Shown here piece by piece: positions 28,326-36,767 of a stretch of DNA of 64,000 bases; position 1 is the stretch's first letter; every line of letters starts with the position of its first letter. The DNA comes from Streptomyces sp. GESEQ-4 (GTDB lineage: Bacteria > Actinomycetota > Actinomycetes > Streptomycetales > Streptomycetaceae): assembly GCF_017948455.1 (NCBI RefSeq), contig NZ_JAFFSU010000004.1, positions 124,001 through 188,000 of the forward strand. The letters run 5' to 3'. Below the pieces are notes generated by a model. It searched no databases. It had not been told where the DNA came from and was given only the letters and a program-made list of their open reading frames with translations. Position numbers and translations under genes: made by a program.

Positions 28326-29264
28326 TCAAGCCAGCAGCCCCGATGACCTCCACAGCCGCCTCCCCACCCCTCGCAGCACCCCGATGTCATCCAAGAAGTC
28401 GGTCAACCTCTTCGCCCCGGTCTGCATGACCTCCCGCCGATGCCCGCTGGCCTTCACCTGCGCCAAGGCCTCCCGCTGGTCCAGCCCCACGTTGGTGTAG
28501 ACCTCGGGATTCACGAAGGCCACAGAGAAGACCCGGGCGAACTCCCCCGACGTCACCCGCGTGAACTCCTGCGACCACCGCGGGGCGGTCACCATCTGGC
28601 GGCGGAGTTCTTCACGGGCGTATCGGACGTGGCGTGCCTCCTCGACCACGTGGATGCGGGTGACGCCGCGGACGAGTGGCTGTACTCGCTCGTCCGGGAA
28701 GGTCAGCCGCTGCATCCAGTCGAGGACTTCCTCGCCGAGGAGGGTCGCGGTGAAGGAGCCGGGAGTGGTGGAGATGGTCTTGAACAGGCGGCCGAGGTTC
28801 TGGTGGACGCGGCTCACGGGGTACCACGGTGTGCCGCCGTGGGTGATCAGGCGGGCGAACATCTTCGAGTGCCGGCACTCGTCCTCGATCTCGGTCAGCG
28901 CGTAGCGCACATGCGCGCTCGTCGCCGCCTTGTCGTAGATGTGCCGGGTGAGCAGCTGCATCAGGATGATCTCGAACCAGATCCCGAGGGAGGCGAGCGC
29001 GGCGGCCTCGTGCTGGGAGAGCAGGATCCGCTGCTCCTCGCTCATCCGCTTCCACATCGGGGTGTCGTACAGGGACACCAGTTCCGGCGGCCAGAACCAC
29101 TTGCCCTCCTCGAAGGGCGCGTCCCAGTCCAGTTCCTTGTCGGGGTCGAAGGAGTGCTTGAGAGACGAGGCGAGCAACCGCTCTGCCACCTGCTCCCGGT
29201 CCTTGAGCAGGCCGAGCGCATCGCGCAGCCCGTCGAGCGCGTCGGCTTCGGTCACGGTCGTCAT
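28326..29264 (-). CDS. AurF-like diiron oxygenase
   Basis: 312 residues from the ATG at 29264; no ribosome site precedes it and the transcript may be leaderless. Two helical ligand motifs, EDECRHSKMF and VVEEARHVRYA, carry the ExxH pairs of the diiron centre, and other carboxylates lie in the preceding helices (QHEAAALASLG, GEEVLDWMQR). This matches the AurF p-aminobenzoate N-oxygenase family, which oxidises aryl amines with O2. The family is broad, so the substrate is not predicted. It is divergent from a second diiron protein. Confidence 0.87.
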   Translation of the reverse strand: MTTVTEADALDGLRDALGLLKDREQVAERLLASSLKHSFDPDKELDWDAPFEEGKWFWPPELVSLYDTPMWKRMSEEQRILLSQHEAAALASLGIWFEIILMQLLTRHIYDKAATSAHVRYALTEIEDECRHSKMFARLITHGGTPWYPVSRVHQNLGRLFKTISTTPGSFTATLLGEEVLDWMQRLTFPDERVQPLVRGVTRIHVVEEARHVRYAREELRRQMVTAPRWSQEFTRVTSGEFARVFSVAFVNPEVYTNVGLDQREALAQVKASGHRREVMQTGAKRLTDFLDDIGVLRGVGRRLWRSSGLLA

Positions 29265-29278
29265 GCGCTTATGAGACC

Positions 29279-29292
29279 GCTTGTCAGCAAGC
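29279..29292. promoter_or_regulatory. Inverted-repeat operator in the divergent diiron promoter
   Basis: GCTTG-TCAG-CAAGC, a perfect 5-bp inverted repeat. On the minus strand TTGACG lies just upstream and CTCATA just before the AurF start, so the repeat would sit between -35 and -10. This is a typical TetR-family repressor position. Confidence 0.45.
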
Positions 29293-29353
29293 CCGTCAAT
29301 CCCCTGTGCGCGACTTGTTGACCCCGCGTCTACCAAGTAGGAGCCTGCGATGC

Positions 29354-30490
29354 ATGCCGACCGATGACCTGTACGCCATGGATCCGGGAGACTCCCTCTG
29401 GCAGGTGCCGGCGACCGGCGCCGCCCGCTTCAGCTGGGAGTACGACGACGGGCGCGACCGTCTCCTCGCCCTCTACCAGAAGGGCAAGGACAAGCAGTGG
29501 GACGGACAGAAGCGGATCGACTGGGACCTGGAGGTCGACCCGTACGACGCGCTCGGCACCCCCGACGAGTCGATCAGCCTCTACGGCACCCCGTACTGGG
29601 CGAAGATGACGGACCGCGACAAGGGCGAACTGCGCCGGCACCTCGCGTCCTGGCAGTTCAGCCAGTTTCTGCACGGTGAGCAGGGCGCGATGATCTGCGC
29701 GGCCCGGATCGTCGAGTCGGTCCCCGACCTGGACGCGAAGTTCTACTCGGCGACCCAGACGATGGACGAGGCCCGGCACGCCGAGATCTACGGCCGTTTC
29801 CTGCACGAGAAGATCGGCCTGCTCTACCCGATCAACGACAACCTCCAGTCCCTGCTGGGCGACACGCTGCGCGACTCACGCTGGGACATGCCGTACCTCG
29901 GCATGCAGGTGCTCATCGAGGGCCTCGCGCTCGCCGCCTTCGGCATGATCCGCGACACGACGGACAAGCCCCTGCCGAAGCAAATCCTGGCCTACGTCAT
30001 GCAGGACGAGGCCCGGCACGTGGCCTTCGGCCGGATGGCGCTGCGCGACTACTACCGGCAGCTCAGCGACGCCGAACTGCGCGAGCGCGAGGAGTTCGTC
30101 ATCGAGGGCTGCTATCTGATGCGTGACCGGCTGCGGGGCGTCGAGGTGCTGGAGAACTTCGGCATCCCGAAGGCGGAGGCCGAGGAGTACAGCGAACGGT
30201 CCGAATTCCTCGCCCTCTTCCGCCAGTTGCTCTTCTCCCGCATCGTCCCCTGCGTCAAGGACATCGGCCTGTGGGGCAAGCGCCTCCAGCAGGCCTATGT
30301 CGACATGGGCGTCTTCGAGATGGGCGACTCCAACCTGGACCTGCTGATGGCCCAGGACGAGGAAATCGCGGAGAAGCTGGACGCGGAACGGTTCGCGGCG
30401 GAGGAAGAGGGCCGGGTAGCGGAGGTGCGGCAAGCTATCGACCTGGGGGCGGGTAGCGCCCTGAAGGGGCGCGGGGAACTGCGCGACTAG
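29354..30490 (+). CDS. Ferritin-like diiron protein (ribonucleotide-reductase-R2-like oxygenase)
   Basis: 378 residues from an ATG (MPTDDLYAMD) about 10 bases behind GTAGGAG; a closer ATG at 29350 is out of frame. Diiron motifs are MDEARHAEIY and QDEARHVAFG, with further Glu in HGEQGAMICAARIVES and VLIEGLALAA. The fold resembles the R2-like or AurF-like ferritin superfamily. It lacks an obvious partner large subunit, so it is more likely an oxygenase than a reductase. The final 11 residues (ALKGRGELRD and stop) are provided by a dispersed repeat (copy 5), so the ancestral C-terminus was probably different. Confidence 0.85.
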   Translation: MPTDDLYAMDPGDSLWQVPATGAARFSWEYDDGRDRLLALYQKGKDKQWDGQKRIDWDLEVDPYDALGTPDESISLYGTPYWAKMTDRDKGELRRHLASWQFSQFLHGEQGAMICAARIVESVPDLDAKFYSATQTMDEARHAEIYGRFLHEKIGLLYPINDNLQSLLGDTLRDSRWDMPYLGMQVLIEGLALAAFGMIRDTTDKPLPKQILAYVMQDEARHVAFGRMALRDYYRQLSDAELREREEFVIEGCYLMRDRLRGVEVLENFGIPKAEAEEYSERSEFLALFRQLLFSRIVPCVKDIGLWGKRLQQAYVDMGVFEMGDSNLDLLMAQDEEIAEKLDAERFAAEEEGRVAEVRQAIDLGAGSALKGRGELRD

Positions 30491-30507
30491 CCACGACGGA
30501 CCCGCAG
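30456..30507 (-). repeat. Dispersed intergenic repeat, copy 5 (type A inverted), overlapping a CDS end
   Basis: GCGCCC-TGAA-GGGGCGC, then GGGGAACTGCGCGACTAG, CCACGACGGACCCGCAG. The CTAG differs from CCAG in other copies, and its TAG is the stop codon of the diiron gene. Confidence 0.85.
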
Positions 30508-30552
30508 CTCATCGACGGCCGATCGCGGCACGACCTCCACGAGCACGCCCGC

Positions 30553-32010
30553 CTACGAGTTCAGCACCGCCCGCATCACCGACCGCGCGATCGGTGCCGC
30601 GTCCCCGCCCCCGCTGATCTCGCCCCGCCGCGCCGACGCGTCCTCCACCACCACGGCGACCGCCACCTTCGGCTCCATGTCGCCGTCGGCCTGCGCCCAG
30701 GAGACGAACCAGGCGTACGGCACCCCGGAGTTGTCGACGCCGTGCTGGGCGGTGCCGGTCTTCCCGCCGACGGTCGCACCGCGGATGGCGGCGCGCCGGC
30801 CGGTGCCCTCCGTGACCACGTCGGCCATCAGCTCCTTCATGCGGACGGCGGTCGACGGGTGCATCATCCGCCGCAGCGGACGCGACCCGGCCGTCGCCAG
30901 CGTCGCCCCGCTCGCCCGGGTGGTCCGCTCGACCAGGTGCGGCGACCGCACCTGCCCGCCGTTCGCCACGGCCGCCGCGACCATCGCCATCTGCAGGGGC
31001 GTGGCCCGCGTGTTGTACTGCCCGATCGACGACAGCGCGAGCTGCGCCCTGTCCACGGAGGTGTCGAAGGTGCTCGGCGCGACCGAGAAGGGGATCTTCA
31101 CCTCGGTGTCGTTGAAGCCGACGGCCTCCGCCGTCCGCGCCATGTCCGCCACACCCACCCGCACGCCCAGCCTCGCGAACACCGTGTTGCACGACCACAC
31201 GAACGCCTCCCGCAGCGAGGCGTCCCGGCAGCCGTCGGCCTCGTTCGTCAGCCGGGTCGTCGTGCCGGGCAGGGTGTACGGGTCGGGCGAGTCCGTCGGC
31301 TCGTCCAGATCCTTCAGCACGCCGGCGTCCAGCGCCGCCGCCGCGGTCACCACCTTGAAGGTGGAGCCCGGCGGATACGTCTGCCGCACCGCCCGGTTGA
31401 GCATCGGCTTGTCCCGGTCGCCGTTCAGCCGCTCCCAGGACCGCTTCGCCGCGGGCCCGTTCCCGGACAGGACGGCGGGGTCGTACGACGGCGTGGACAC
31501 CAGCGCCAGGATCCGCCCCGTCGCCGGCTCGATGGCGGCCACCGCGCCCTTGCGCCCGCCGAGCCCGGTGTACGCCGCCGCCTGCGCGGCCGGTTCGATG
31601 GTCGTCACGACGTCGCCGCCCGCGTTCTGCGACCGCGTGAGGTCGTTCCACAGCGGGAACGGCGAGAGCATCGGGTCCGTGCCCGACAGGAGGTCGTCCT
31701 CGGCGTGCTCCAGGAGCGTCGTGCCGTACTCCTGCGAGGCGAAGCCCGTGACGGGCGCGTACATCGGGCCGTGCGCGTACGTCCGCTCGTAGCGGAGCTG
31801 CTCACCGGTGTCCACCGAGCCGGTGAGGCGGGCGCCGTCGGCCAGGATGTCGCCGCGCGGCTGGCCGTAACGGGCGATGCTCTGGCGGCGGTTGGCCGGA
31901 TTGTCGTCGTAGGACCGGGCCTGGAAGACCTGGATGCGGGCGGCGTTCACCAGCAGCGCCACGAGCAGCAGGGCGCAGAACATCGCGGCGAGCCTGATGT
32001 ACCGGGTCAT
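30553..32010 (-). CDS. Class B penicillin-binding protein (transpeptidase)
   Basis: 485 residues. One N-terminal membrane anchor (LAAMFCALLLVALLVNAA), a linker/pedestal region (RQSIARYGQPRGDI), and a transpeptidase domain with the SxxK serine in PPGSTFKVV, SxN in WSCNTVF and KTGTAQ. It cross-links peptidoglycan stem peptides outside the membrane. It overlaps the SEDS gene (ATGA), the normal pairing of a SEDS glycosyltransferase with its PBP, so both likely form one complex. In Streptomyces this pair is a second set beside FtsW/FtsI and may serve sporulation or stress growth. Confidence 0.93.
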   Translation of the reverse strand: MTRYIRLAAMFCALLLVALLVNAARIQVFQARSYDDNPANRRQSIARYGQPRGDILADGARLTGSVDTGEQLRYERTYAHGPMYAPVTGFASQEYGTTLLEHAEDDLLSGTDPMLSPFPLWNDLTRSQNAGGDVVTTIEPAAQAAAYTGLGGRKGAVAAIEPATGRILALVSTPSYDPAVLSGNGPAAKRSWERLNGDRDKPMLNRAVRQTYPPGSTFKVVTAAAALDAGVLKDLDEPTDSPDPYTLPGTTTRLTNEADGCRDASLREAFVWSCNTVFARLGVRVGVADMARTAEAVGFNDTEVKIPFSVAPSTFDTSVDRAQLALSSIGQYNTRATPLQMAMVAAAVANGGQVRSPHLVERTTRASGATLATAGSRPLRRMMHPSTAVRMKELMADVVTEGTGRRAAIRGATVGGKTGTAQHGVDNSGVPYAWFVSWAQADGDMEPKVAVAVVVEDASARRGEISGGGDAAPIARSVMRAVLNS

Positions 32011-33371
32011 GGAGCGACCTGCCCGTCGTACTGCCGCCGTGCCGAGTCGCTCACCCGGACCAGCAGCGCCACGATCGCCCAGTTGGTGACCACCGACGAA
32101 CCGCCCTGCGCCAGGAACGGCATCGCCATGCCGGTCAGCGGGATCAGCCCGGTCACCCCGCCCGCGATGACGAACACCTGGAGCGCCACGATCGACGCGA
32201 GACCGACCGCGAGGAGCCGGCCGAACGGGTCACGCAGGAGCAGGCCCGCCCGGTAGCCGCGCTCCACGAGAAGGCCGTACAGCAGGAAGATCGCGGACAG
32301 GCCGGCCAGCCCCAGTTCCTCGCCCGCCGTCGCCAGGATGAAGTCCGACTTGGCGGCGAAGCCGATCAGGATGGAGTGGCCGAGCCCCAGACCGGTGCCG
32401 AGCACGCCGCCCTCCGCGAAGGCGAACAGGGACTGGGCCAGCTGGTTGGCGCCCTGGCCCGCCTCGATCGACGCGAACGGATGCAGCCAGTCCTCGACCC
32501 TGCTGTGCACATGCGGCTCCAGCCAGCCGACGGCCACGGCACCGAGCGCGGCCAGCAGCAGCCCCACCGCGATCCAGCCGGTGCGGCCGGTGGCGACGTA
32601 CAGCAGGACCACGAACAGACCGAAGAACAGCAGCGACGTCCCCAGGTCGCGCTCCAGCACCAGCACCCCGACGCTCAGCAGCCAGATCGCGACGATCGGG
32701 CCGAGGACCCGCCCGGTCGGCAGCTGAAGGCGCCAGATGCGGCGGCCGGCGTAGCGCAGCGCGTTGCGGTTGGCGGCGAGATACGCGGCGAAGAACACCG
32801 CGAGCAGCACCTTCGCGAACTCGCCCGGCTGGATGGAGAATCCCGCGATCCGGATCCAGATCCGGGCGCCGTTCACCGCCGGGAAGAAGATCGGCAGGGT
32901 GAGCAGGGCGAGGGCGGCCACGACACACACGTACGCATAGCGCTGGAGCACCCGGTGGTCGCGCAGCAGCAGTACGACGACGATGAACAAGCCCACGCCC
33001 AGCGTCGACCACACCAGTTGGGTGGGCGCCGCCCGGTCGCCCGGCGTCTCCAGATCGAGCCGGTAGATCAGCACCAGGCCCAGCCCGTTGAGCAGCACGC
33101 CGATCGGCAGCAGAAGCGGGTCCGCGTACGGGGCCCGCAGGCGCACCGCACCGTGCGCCAGCAACGCCAGCACGCCAAGACCGGCGCCGTAACCGGCGGC
33201 GCCGGGCGGGAGCGAGCCGTTCTTCGCCAGGCCCACAGCGCAGTAGCCGTACACCGACAGGAGTACGGCGACGACGATGAGGGCGAGTTCGATGCCACGG
33301 CGCCGGGGGAGGCGTACGACGGGCGTGGAGCGGTCCGTCGCTGCTTCCAGGGTGGTTCCGGCCTTGCTCAT
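32007..33371 (-). CDS. SEDS-family peptidoglycan polymerase (FtsW/RodA/SpoVE)
   Basis: 454 residues with about ten membrane segments and cytoplasmic N-terminus (RLPRRRGIELALIVVAVLLS). SEDS signatures are IRIAGFSIQPGEFAKVLLAVFFA, LERDLGTSLLFFGLF and the C-terminal FLAQGGSSVVTNWAIVALLVRVS (in parts). It polymerises lipid II glycan strands and works with the class B PBP encoded just downstream. The start ATG lacks a strong ribosome site. Confidence 0.94.
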   Translation of the reverse strand: MSKAGTTLEAATDRSTPVVRLPRRRGIELALIVVAVLLSVYGYCAVGLAKNGSLPPGAAGYGAGLGVLALLAHGAVRLRAPYADPLLLPIGVLLNGLGLVLIYRLDLETPGDRAAPTQLVWSTLGVGLFIVVVLLLRDHRVLQRYAYVCVVAALALLTLPIFFPAVNGARIWIRIAGFSIQPGEFAKVLLAVFFAAYLAANRNALRYAGRRIWRLQLPTGRVLGPIVAIWLLSVGVLVLERDLGTSLLFFGLFVVLLYVATGRTGWIAVGLLLAALGAVAVGWLEPHVHSRVEDWLHPFASIEAGQGANQLAQSLFAFAEGGVLGTGLGLGHSILIGFAAKSDFILATAGEELGLAGLSAIFLLYGLLVERGYRAGLLLRDPFGRLLAVGLASIVALQVFVIAGGVTGLIPLTGMAMPFLAQGGSSVVTNWAIVALLVRVSDSARRQYDGQVAP

Positions 33372-33414
33372 GTCCGGAACTTACCCAAATGTGATGCCTT
33401 ATGACCCTTCGTCA

Positions 33415-33852
33415 TCAGCACCAGCGCGGCGCAGGCCCGATGTTGTTGATGTACCGCGCCGCACCCCACGCCCAGGTGCCGTCCGTGAGGAGATACCAGA
33501 GCGGGTTGCCCTGCACGCTCTGCCCGGGCGTCTTGCAGAAGATGGACACGACATCGCCCCGGTGGACCGCACGGATCGGCCGACTGCCACGAGTCGGCGC
33601 ACTGCGCAGGATCAGCCGGTCGACGGTGACGACACCCCGGTAGCGGCGCGGATCGCGATAGGCGCCCTGGCCACCGAACTCGTCGAACCCATCGCCGCCC
33701 TCGAAGCTCGAGTCGCCGTTGCTGAACTCCGAGTCCCCACCGCTGCCCCATTCGTCGTCCGCGACGGCGGGTGCGACGGCGGTCGCCCCGGCGAGCGCGA
33801 CGACAGCGGCAGTCATGGCGAGACGGCGAGTGAGGCGGGTGCGCAGAGACAT
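33415..33852 (-). CDS. Secreted SH3-like domain protein
   Basis: 145 residues from an ATG 8 bases behind GGAGG. The signal peptide (RRLAMTAAVVALAGATAVA, cleavage near AVADDE) is followed by a Gly/Ser/Asp-rich low-complexity stretch (about 35-65) and a bacterial SH3 domain (RGVVTVDRLILRSAPTRGS ... VVSIFCKTPGQSV ... YLLTDGTWAWGAARYI). Such domains bind cell-wall peptides. It is upstream of and on the same strand as the SEDS/PBP pair's opposite neighbour, separated by a short gap. No enzyme motif. Confidence 0.85.
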   Translation of the reverse strand: MSLRTRLTRRLAMTAAVVALAGATAVAPAVADDEWGSGGDSEFSNGDSSFEGGDGFDEFGGQGAYRDPRRYRGVVTVDRLILRSAPTRGSRPIRAVHRGDVVSIFCKTPGQSVQGNPLWYLLTDGTWAWGAARYINNIGPAPRWC

Positions 33853-33944
33853 GGCGGGTACCTCCATGAATGGGGCGAAGCTGACTAATCGCCACATTAG
33901 GAGCGAGGGCGGGGGGTCGCGCGTGCTGATGGGCCATAGGGGAA

Positions 33945-34015
33945 GCGCCCCGAAGACGCGCGCAGCGCGCTTAGGGGCGCGGGGAACTGCGCGACAAGCC
34001 ACACACAACCCGCAG
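33945..34015 (-). repeat. Dispersed intergenic repeat, copy 6 (type A inverted)
   Basis: GCGCCCC pairs with GGGGCGC around a 22-base loop containing its own hairpin (GCGCGCAGCGCGC). GGGGAACTGCGCGACAAG and CCGCAG follow. It lies between a histidine kinase end and the SH3-protein promoter. Confidence 0.8.
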
Positions 34016-34059
34016 ACGGCGATGGACCGTGAGTCCCGAGCTCTTGGCCGCCCCACCCC

Positions 34060-35301
34060 CTACCGCAAGACAAGAGTGGCAACGGCCCCACCGTCCACCG
34101 CATTCGCAAACGTCAACCGCGCCCCCAACACCTCCGCCTGCCCCAACGCGATCGTCAGCCCCAGCCCATGCCCCCTGCTCCCACCCTCCGTACGAAACCG
34201 CTGCGGCCCATGCACGAGGAGATACTCCGGATAACCGTCCCCGTGGTCCCGAACGCTGACGACCGGACCGTTCACCGTGAGAACAACCGGCGGCCGCCCA
34301 TGCCGGTGCGCGTTGGCGACCAGATTCCCCAGCACCCGCTCCAGACGCCGCCGATCCGTCTCCACCCGGGCATCCCGGACGACCCGGACCTCGACCTCCG
34401 CGTCGTTCCCGGCCGCCCGCACCACCCGCTCCGCCAGCGCCCCCAACTGCTCGGTGTCCAGCTCGAGCCGCTCCCGCCCGGTGTCGAGCCGGGAGATCTC
34501 CAGCAGGTCCTCGGTCAGCGTCCGCAGCGCGGCCACCCGGTCCCGCACCAGCTCCGTCGGCCGCCCTGGAGGGAGCAGTTCCGCGGCGGCATGCAGTCCG
34601 GTGAGCGGCGTGCGCAGCTCATGCGCCACGTCCGCGGTGAACCGCTGCTCGCTCAGCAGTTTGCCCTGCAGCGACGCCGCCATGGAGTCCAGCGCGGCGG
34701 CGACCGCGGCCACCTCGTCCTGCGGGCGGGTCGGATCCTTGGTACGGGGGTCGTCGACGCGTGCGTCCAGGTCGCCGCCGCTGATCTGCCGGGCCACCTG
34801 CGCGGTCGTGTGCAGCCGCCGCGTCACCCGGGTCACCGCGAACGCGCCCACCAGCAGCGTCACCCCGATCGCCAGCCCCGAGGACCAGATGATCGCCCGG
34901 CCGAGGTCGTCGATGGTGCGCGCCTGCTGCGAGTAGTCGACCCGCACGGCAAGCGCCCGACCGCCGTCGGCCGGGCCCGCCGCCCACATCGTCGGGCGGC
35001 CCTCGTGGTCGGCGACCATCGTGCCCCGCTCACCGGCGACCGCCAGCTCCCGCAGCGAGGCGGGCAGCCCGTCCGGGTCGACGCCCACGCCCGGCATCAG
35101 CCTGTCCCCGGCCTCGAACGCGGTCGTCGCCTCGTCCAGCCGGGACAGCGCGAGGTCACGGGCCTGCTCGACCGTCTGGTTCGACACGGACACATGGACC
35201 AGGACACCGAGCAGCGCGGCCAGCGTGCAGCACATCACCGTGATGAACACGGCCGCCTTCACGGCGAGCGTCCCGGACCAGCGGGGAAGCCCCAGCCTCA
35301 C
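34060..35301 (-). CDS. Sensor histidine kinase coupled to a lipoprotein
   Basis: 413 residues from a GTG that overlaps the lipoprotein stop (GTGA). Membrane segments are AAVFITVMCCTLAALLGVLV and LAIGVTLLVGAFAV, with an extracytoplasmic domain of about 100 residues between. HAMP follows, then H-box FTADVAHELRTPLTG, N-box NLVANAHRHG, and HGLGLTIAL. In Streptomyces, histidine kinases such as CseC are paired with a lipoprotein negative regulator (CseA), and the same logic may apply. No response regulator gene is adjacent, so its partner is encoded elsewhere. A repeat element follows the stop. Confidence 0.93.
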   Translation of the reverse strand: MRLGLPRWSGTLAVKAAVFITVMCCTLAALLGVLVHVSVSNQTVEQARDLALSRLDEATTAFEAGDRLMPGVGVDPDGLPASLRELAVAGERGTMVADHEGRPTMWAAGPADGGRALAVRVDYSQQARTIDDLGRAIIWSSGLAIGVTLLVGAFAVTRVTRRLHTTAQVARQISGGDLDARVDDPRTKDPTRPQDEVAAVAAALDSMAASLQGKLLSEQRFTADVAHELRTPLTGLHAAAELLPPGRPTELVRDRVAALRTLTEDLLEISRLDTGRERLELDTEQLGALAERVVRAAGNDAEVEVRVVRDARVETDRRRLERVLGNLVANAHRHGRPPVVLTVNGPVVSVRDHGDGYPEYLLVHGPQRFRTEGGSRGHGLGLTIALGQAEVLGARLTFANAVDGGAVATLVLR

Positions 35302-36065
35302 CGAGCACTCGCCGAAGCCGAAGCCGAGCTTGATGCCGATGCCGATGCCGATGCCGATGCCGACCGCGACGGCGATGGCGACGGTCGTGCGCTCCGCGTG
35401 CCCGTGCCCGTACGCAGCATCTCGTCATGCGTGAGCAGCATCGCCCGCTGGTTCGCGTCCCAGGTCCACTGGAGGCGGTACTCGTAACCGGCGACCTCGG
35501 ACGGCGACCGTATGATCACGGACCGCCCGGCCAGCTCGACCGCGCTCATCGCGTCCTCCCAGCGCATGACCCGCACCAGCCGCCCCTTCTCGACGGTGTA
35601 GACGCGCACCGCCGTCAGGGTGCCAGGCAGCTGCCGGAAGCCCAGCGTGAGATCGTCGCGCCCGTCGCCGGTCAGATCGCGGTAGTACGGCTTCAGGACC
35701 GGGCACCTGGCCCGGTTCCCGCCCGCCGCGCAGTCGGCCATCCGCTCGCCCGTCTCGTGGTACGGCGACCCGTCGCCGTAGTCGTCCGGGCTCGCGGCGA
35801 CCTCGGTCCGTACGATCGCGACCGGATCGACCTCGCGGAGGTCGCTGCCCGGCACACGGACGCCCTTGATCGCCTCGCGCTCCACCTCGCCGATCTCGAA
35901 GGCGGGGGAGGAGGCCGGCGGCAGCTCGGGCCAGAGCCGGATCGGGCTGACGGCGGTCGGGGTCGGGCCCGCGCCGCGCAGCCCGCCGGTGTCGCCGCAG
36001 GCCGCGGTCGTCGCCGTGAACAGGGCGGCGAGGACGAGGGCCCGGACGGGGCGGCTGAAGGGCAC
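35298..36065 (-). CDS. Lipoprotein with Ser/Ala repeat tail
   Basis: 255 residues from a GTG behind AGGAG. The lipobox is TTAACGDTG in a type II signal peptide (ALVLAALFTATTAAC), so the mature protein is anchored to the membrane outer face. The body has LTGDGRDDLTLGFR, similar to a VCBS/FG-GAP calcium-loop unit, and YEYRLQWTWDANQRAML near the end. The last about 26 residues are Ser/Ala/Pro repeats encoded by a hexanucleotide tandem array. It precedes and overlaps the histidine kinase gene, which suggests it tunes that sensor. Confidence 0.85.
   Translation of the reverse strand: MPFSRPVRALVLAALFTATTAACGDTGGLRGAGPTPTAVSPIRLWPELPPASSPAFEIGEVEREAIKGVRVPGSDLREVDPVAIVRTEVAASPDDYGDGSPYHETGERMADCAAGGNRARCPVLKPYYRDLTGDGRDDLTLGFRQLPGTLTAVRVYTVEKGRLVRVMRWEDAMSAVELAGRSVIIRSPSEVAGYEYRLQWTWDANQRAMLLTHDEMLRTGTGTRSARPSPSPSRSASASASASASSSASASASAR
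35332..35361. repeat. Hexanucleotide tandem repeat, GATGCC x5
   Basis: Five perfect copies of GATGCC on the plus strand, followed by four degenerate units (GACCGC, GACGGC, GATGGC, GACGGT). It codes for alternating Ser and Ala in the lipoprotein tail. Copy number changes would be in frame. Confidence 0.9.
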
Positions 36066-36162
36066 GGCACTCCTGTCGTCCTGGATGATCGTGGGCCCCG
36101 TACACCTTATTCGCGGGGAAGTCCTTTTTGCGTGCAGGGGCTGCACGGCCCGCGCACCGGCG

Positions 36163-36699
36163 TCATTCGGCCAGCTCCTCCAGCAGCCGGGCCGTCGACA
36201 GTCCCGCCCGCAGGTACGCGACGAACAGCTCATTGTGCAGTGCCCAGGGCGAGCGATGGGCGCGGATCAGCCGGATCGCCTCCTCGGCGGAGCAGCCGCG
36301 CCGGACCAGGGTGTGCGCGATGACAAGGCCCGAGCGGTTGTAGCCGTGGTAGCAGCGGACGAGGACGCTGCGGCCGTCGTCCAGCGCCTCGCTCGCGGCC
36401 TGCGCGAGCCGCATCACGCCCGCGAGCTGCGTGCCGTCCAGCGGTCCGTCGGGAATCGGCCACACCTGGTGCTCGACACCCGGGTCCGGCCCGTGCCCCG
36501 GCAGCCGGAGGAGCGTCTGCACGAGATCGAACTCATCATGGACGACGACGAATTCCACCTGCCCCGAGCCGTCCCTGAACTCGTGCCCGCCCATCCACAG
36601 GCCGGGCACGATCTCGCTCCACGGGCTGTCCGGAGCAGGTACGTCGGGCTGGTTCCCGCGGGTCCGCAAACGAGCCTCCCCAAACCCATGCCAACTCAT
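36163..36699 (-). CDS. Dual-specificity/tyrosine protein phosphatase
   Basis: 178 residues. The Cx5R phosphatase loop is CYHGYNRSG, with the nucleophile Cys and the binding Arg. The general acid is probably an Asp in PIPDGPLDG. DGRSVLVRC and IRLIRAHRSPWALHNELFV match the cysteine-phosphatase helix order. It removes phosphate from Tyr (and possibly Ser/Thr) in the cytoplasm. It is divergent from the NERD-like gene. Confidence 0.9.
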   Translation of the reverse strand: MSWHGFGEARLRTRGNQPDVPAPDSPWSEIVPGLWMGGHEFRDGSGQVEFVVVHDEFDLVQTLLRLPGHGPDPGVEHQVWPIPDGPLDGTQLAGVMRLAQAASEALDDGRSVLVRCYHGYNRSGLVIAHTLVRRGCSAEEAIRLIRAHRSPWALHNELFVAYLRAGLSTARLLEELAE

Positions 36700-36767
36700 C
36701 CCAAAGGTAACCGGGTTCTTGCCCCTGGAGCACCCCGCCTGGTCCCATGGTCATGGGGTGATGGTGC

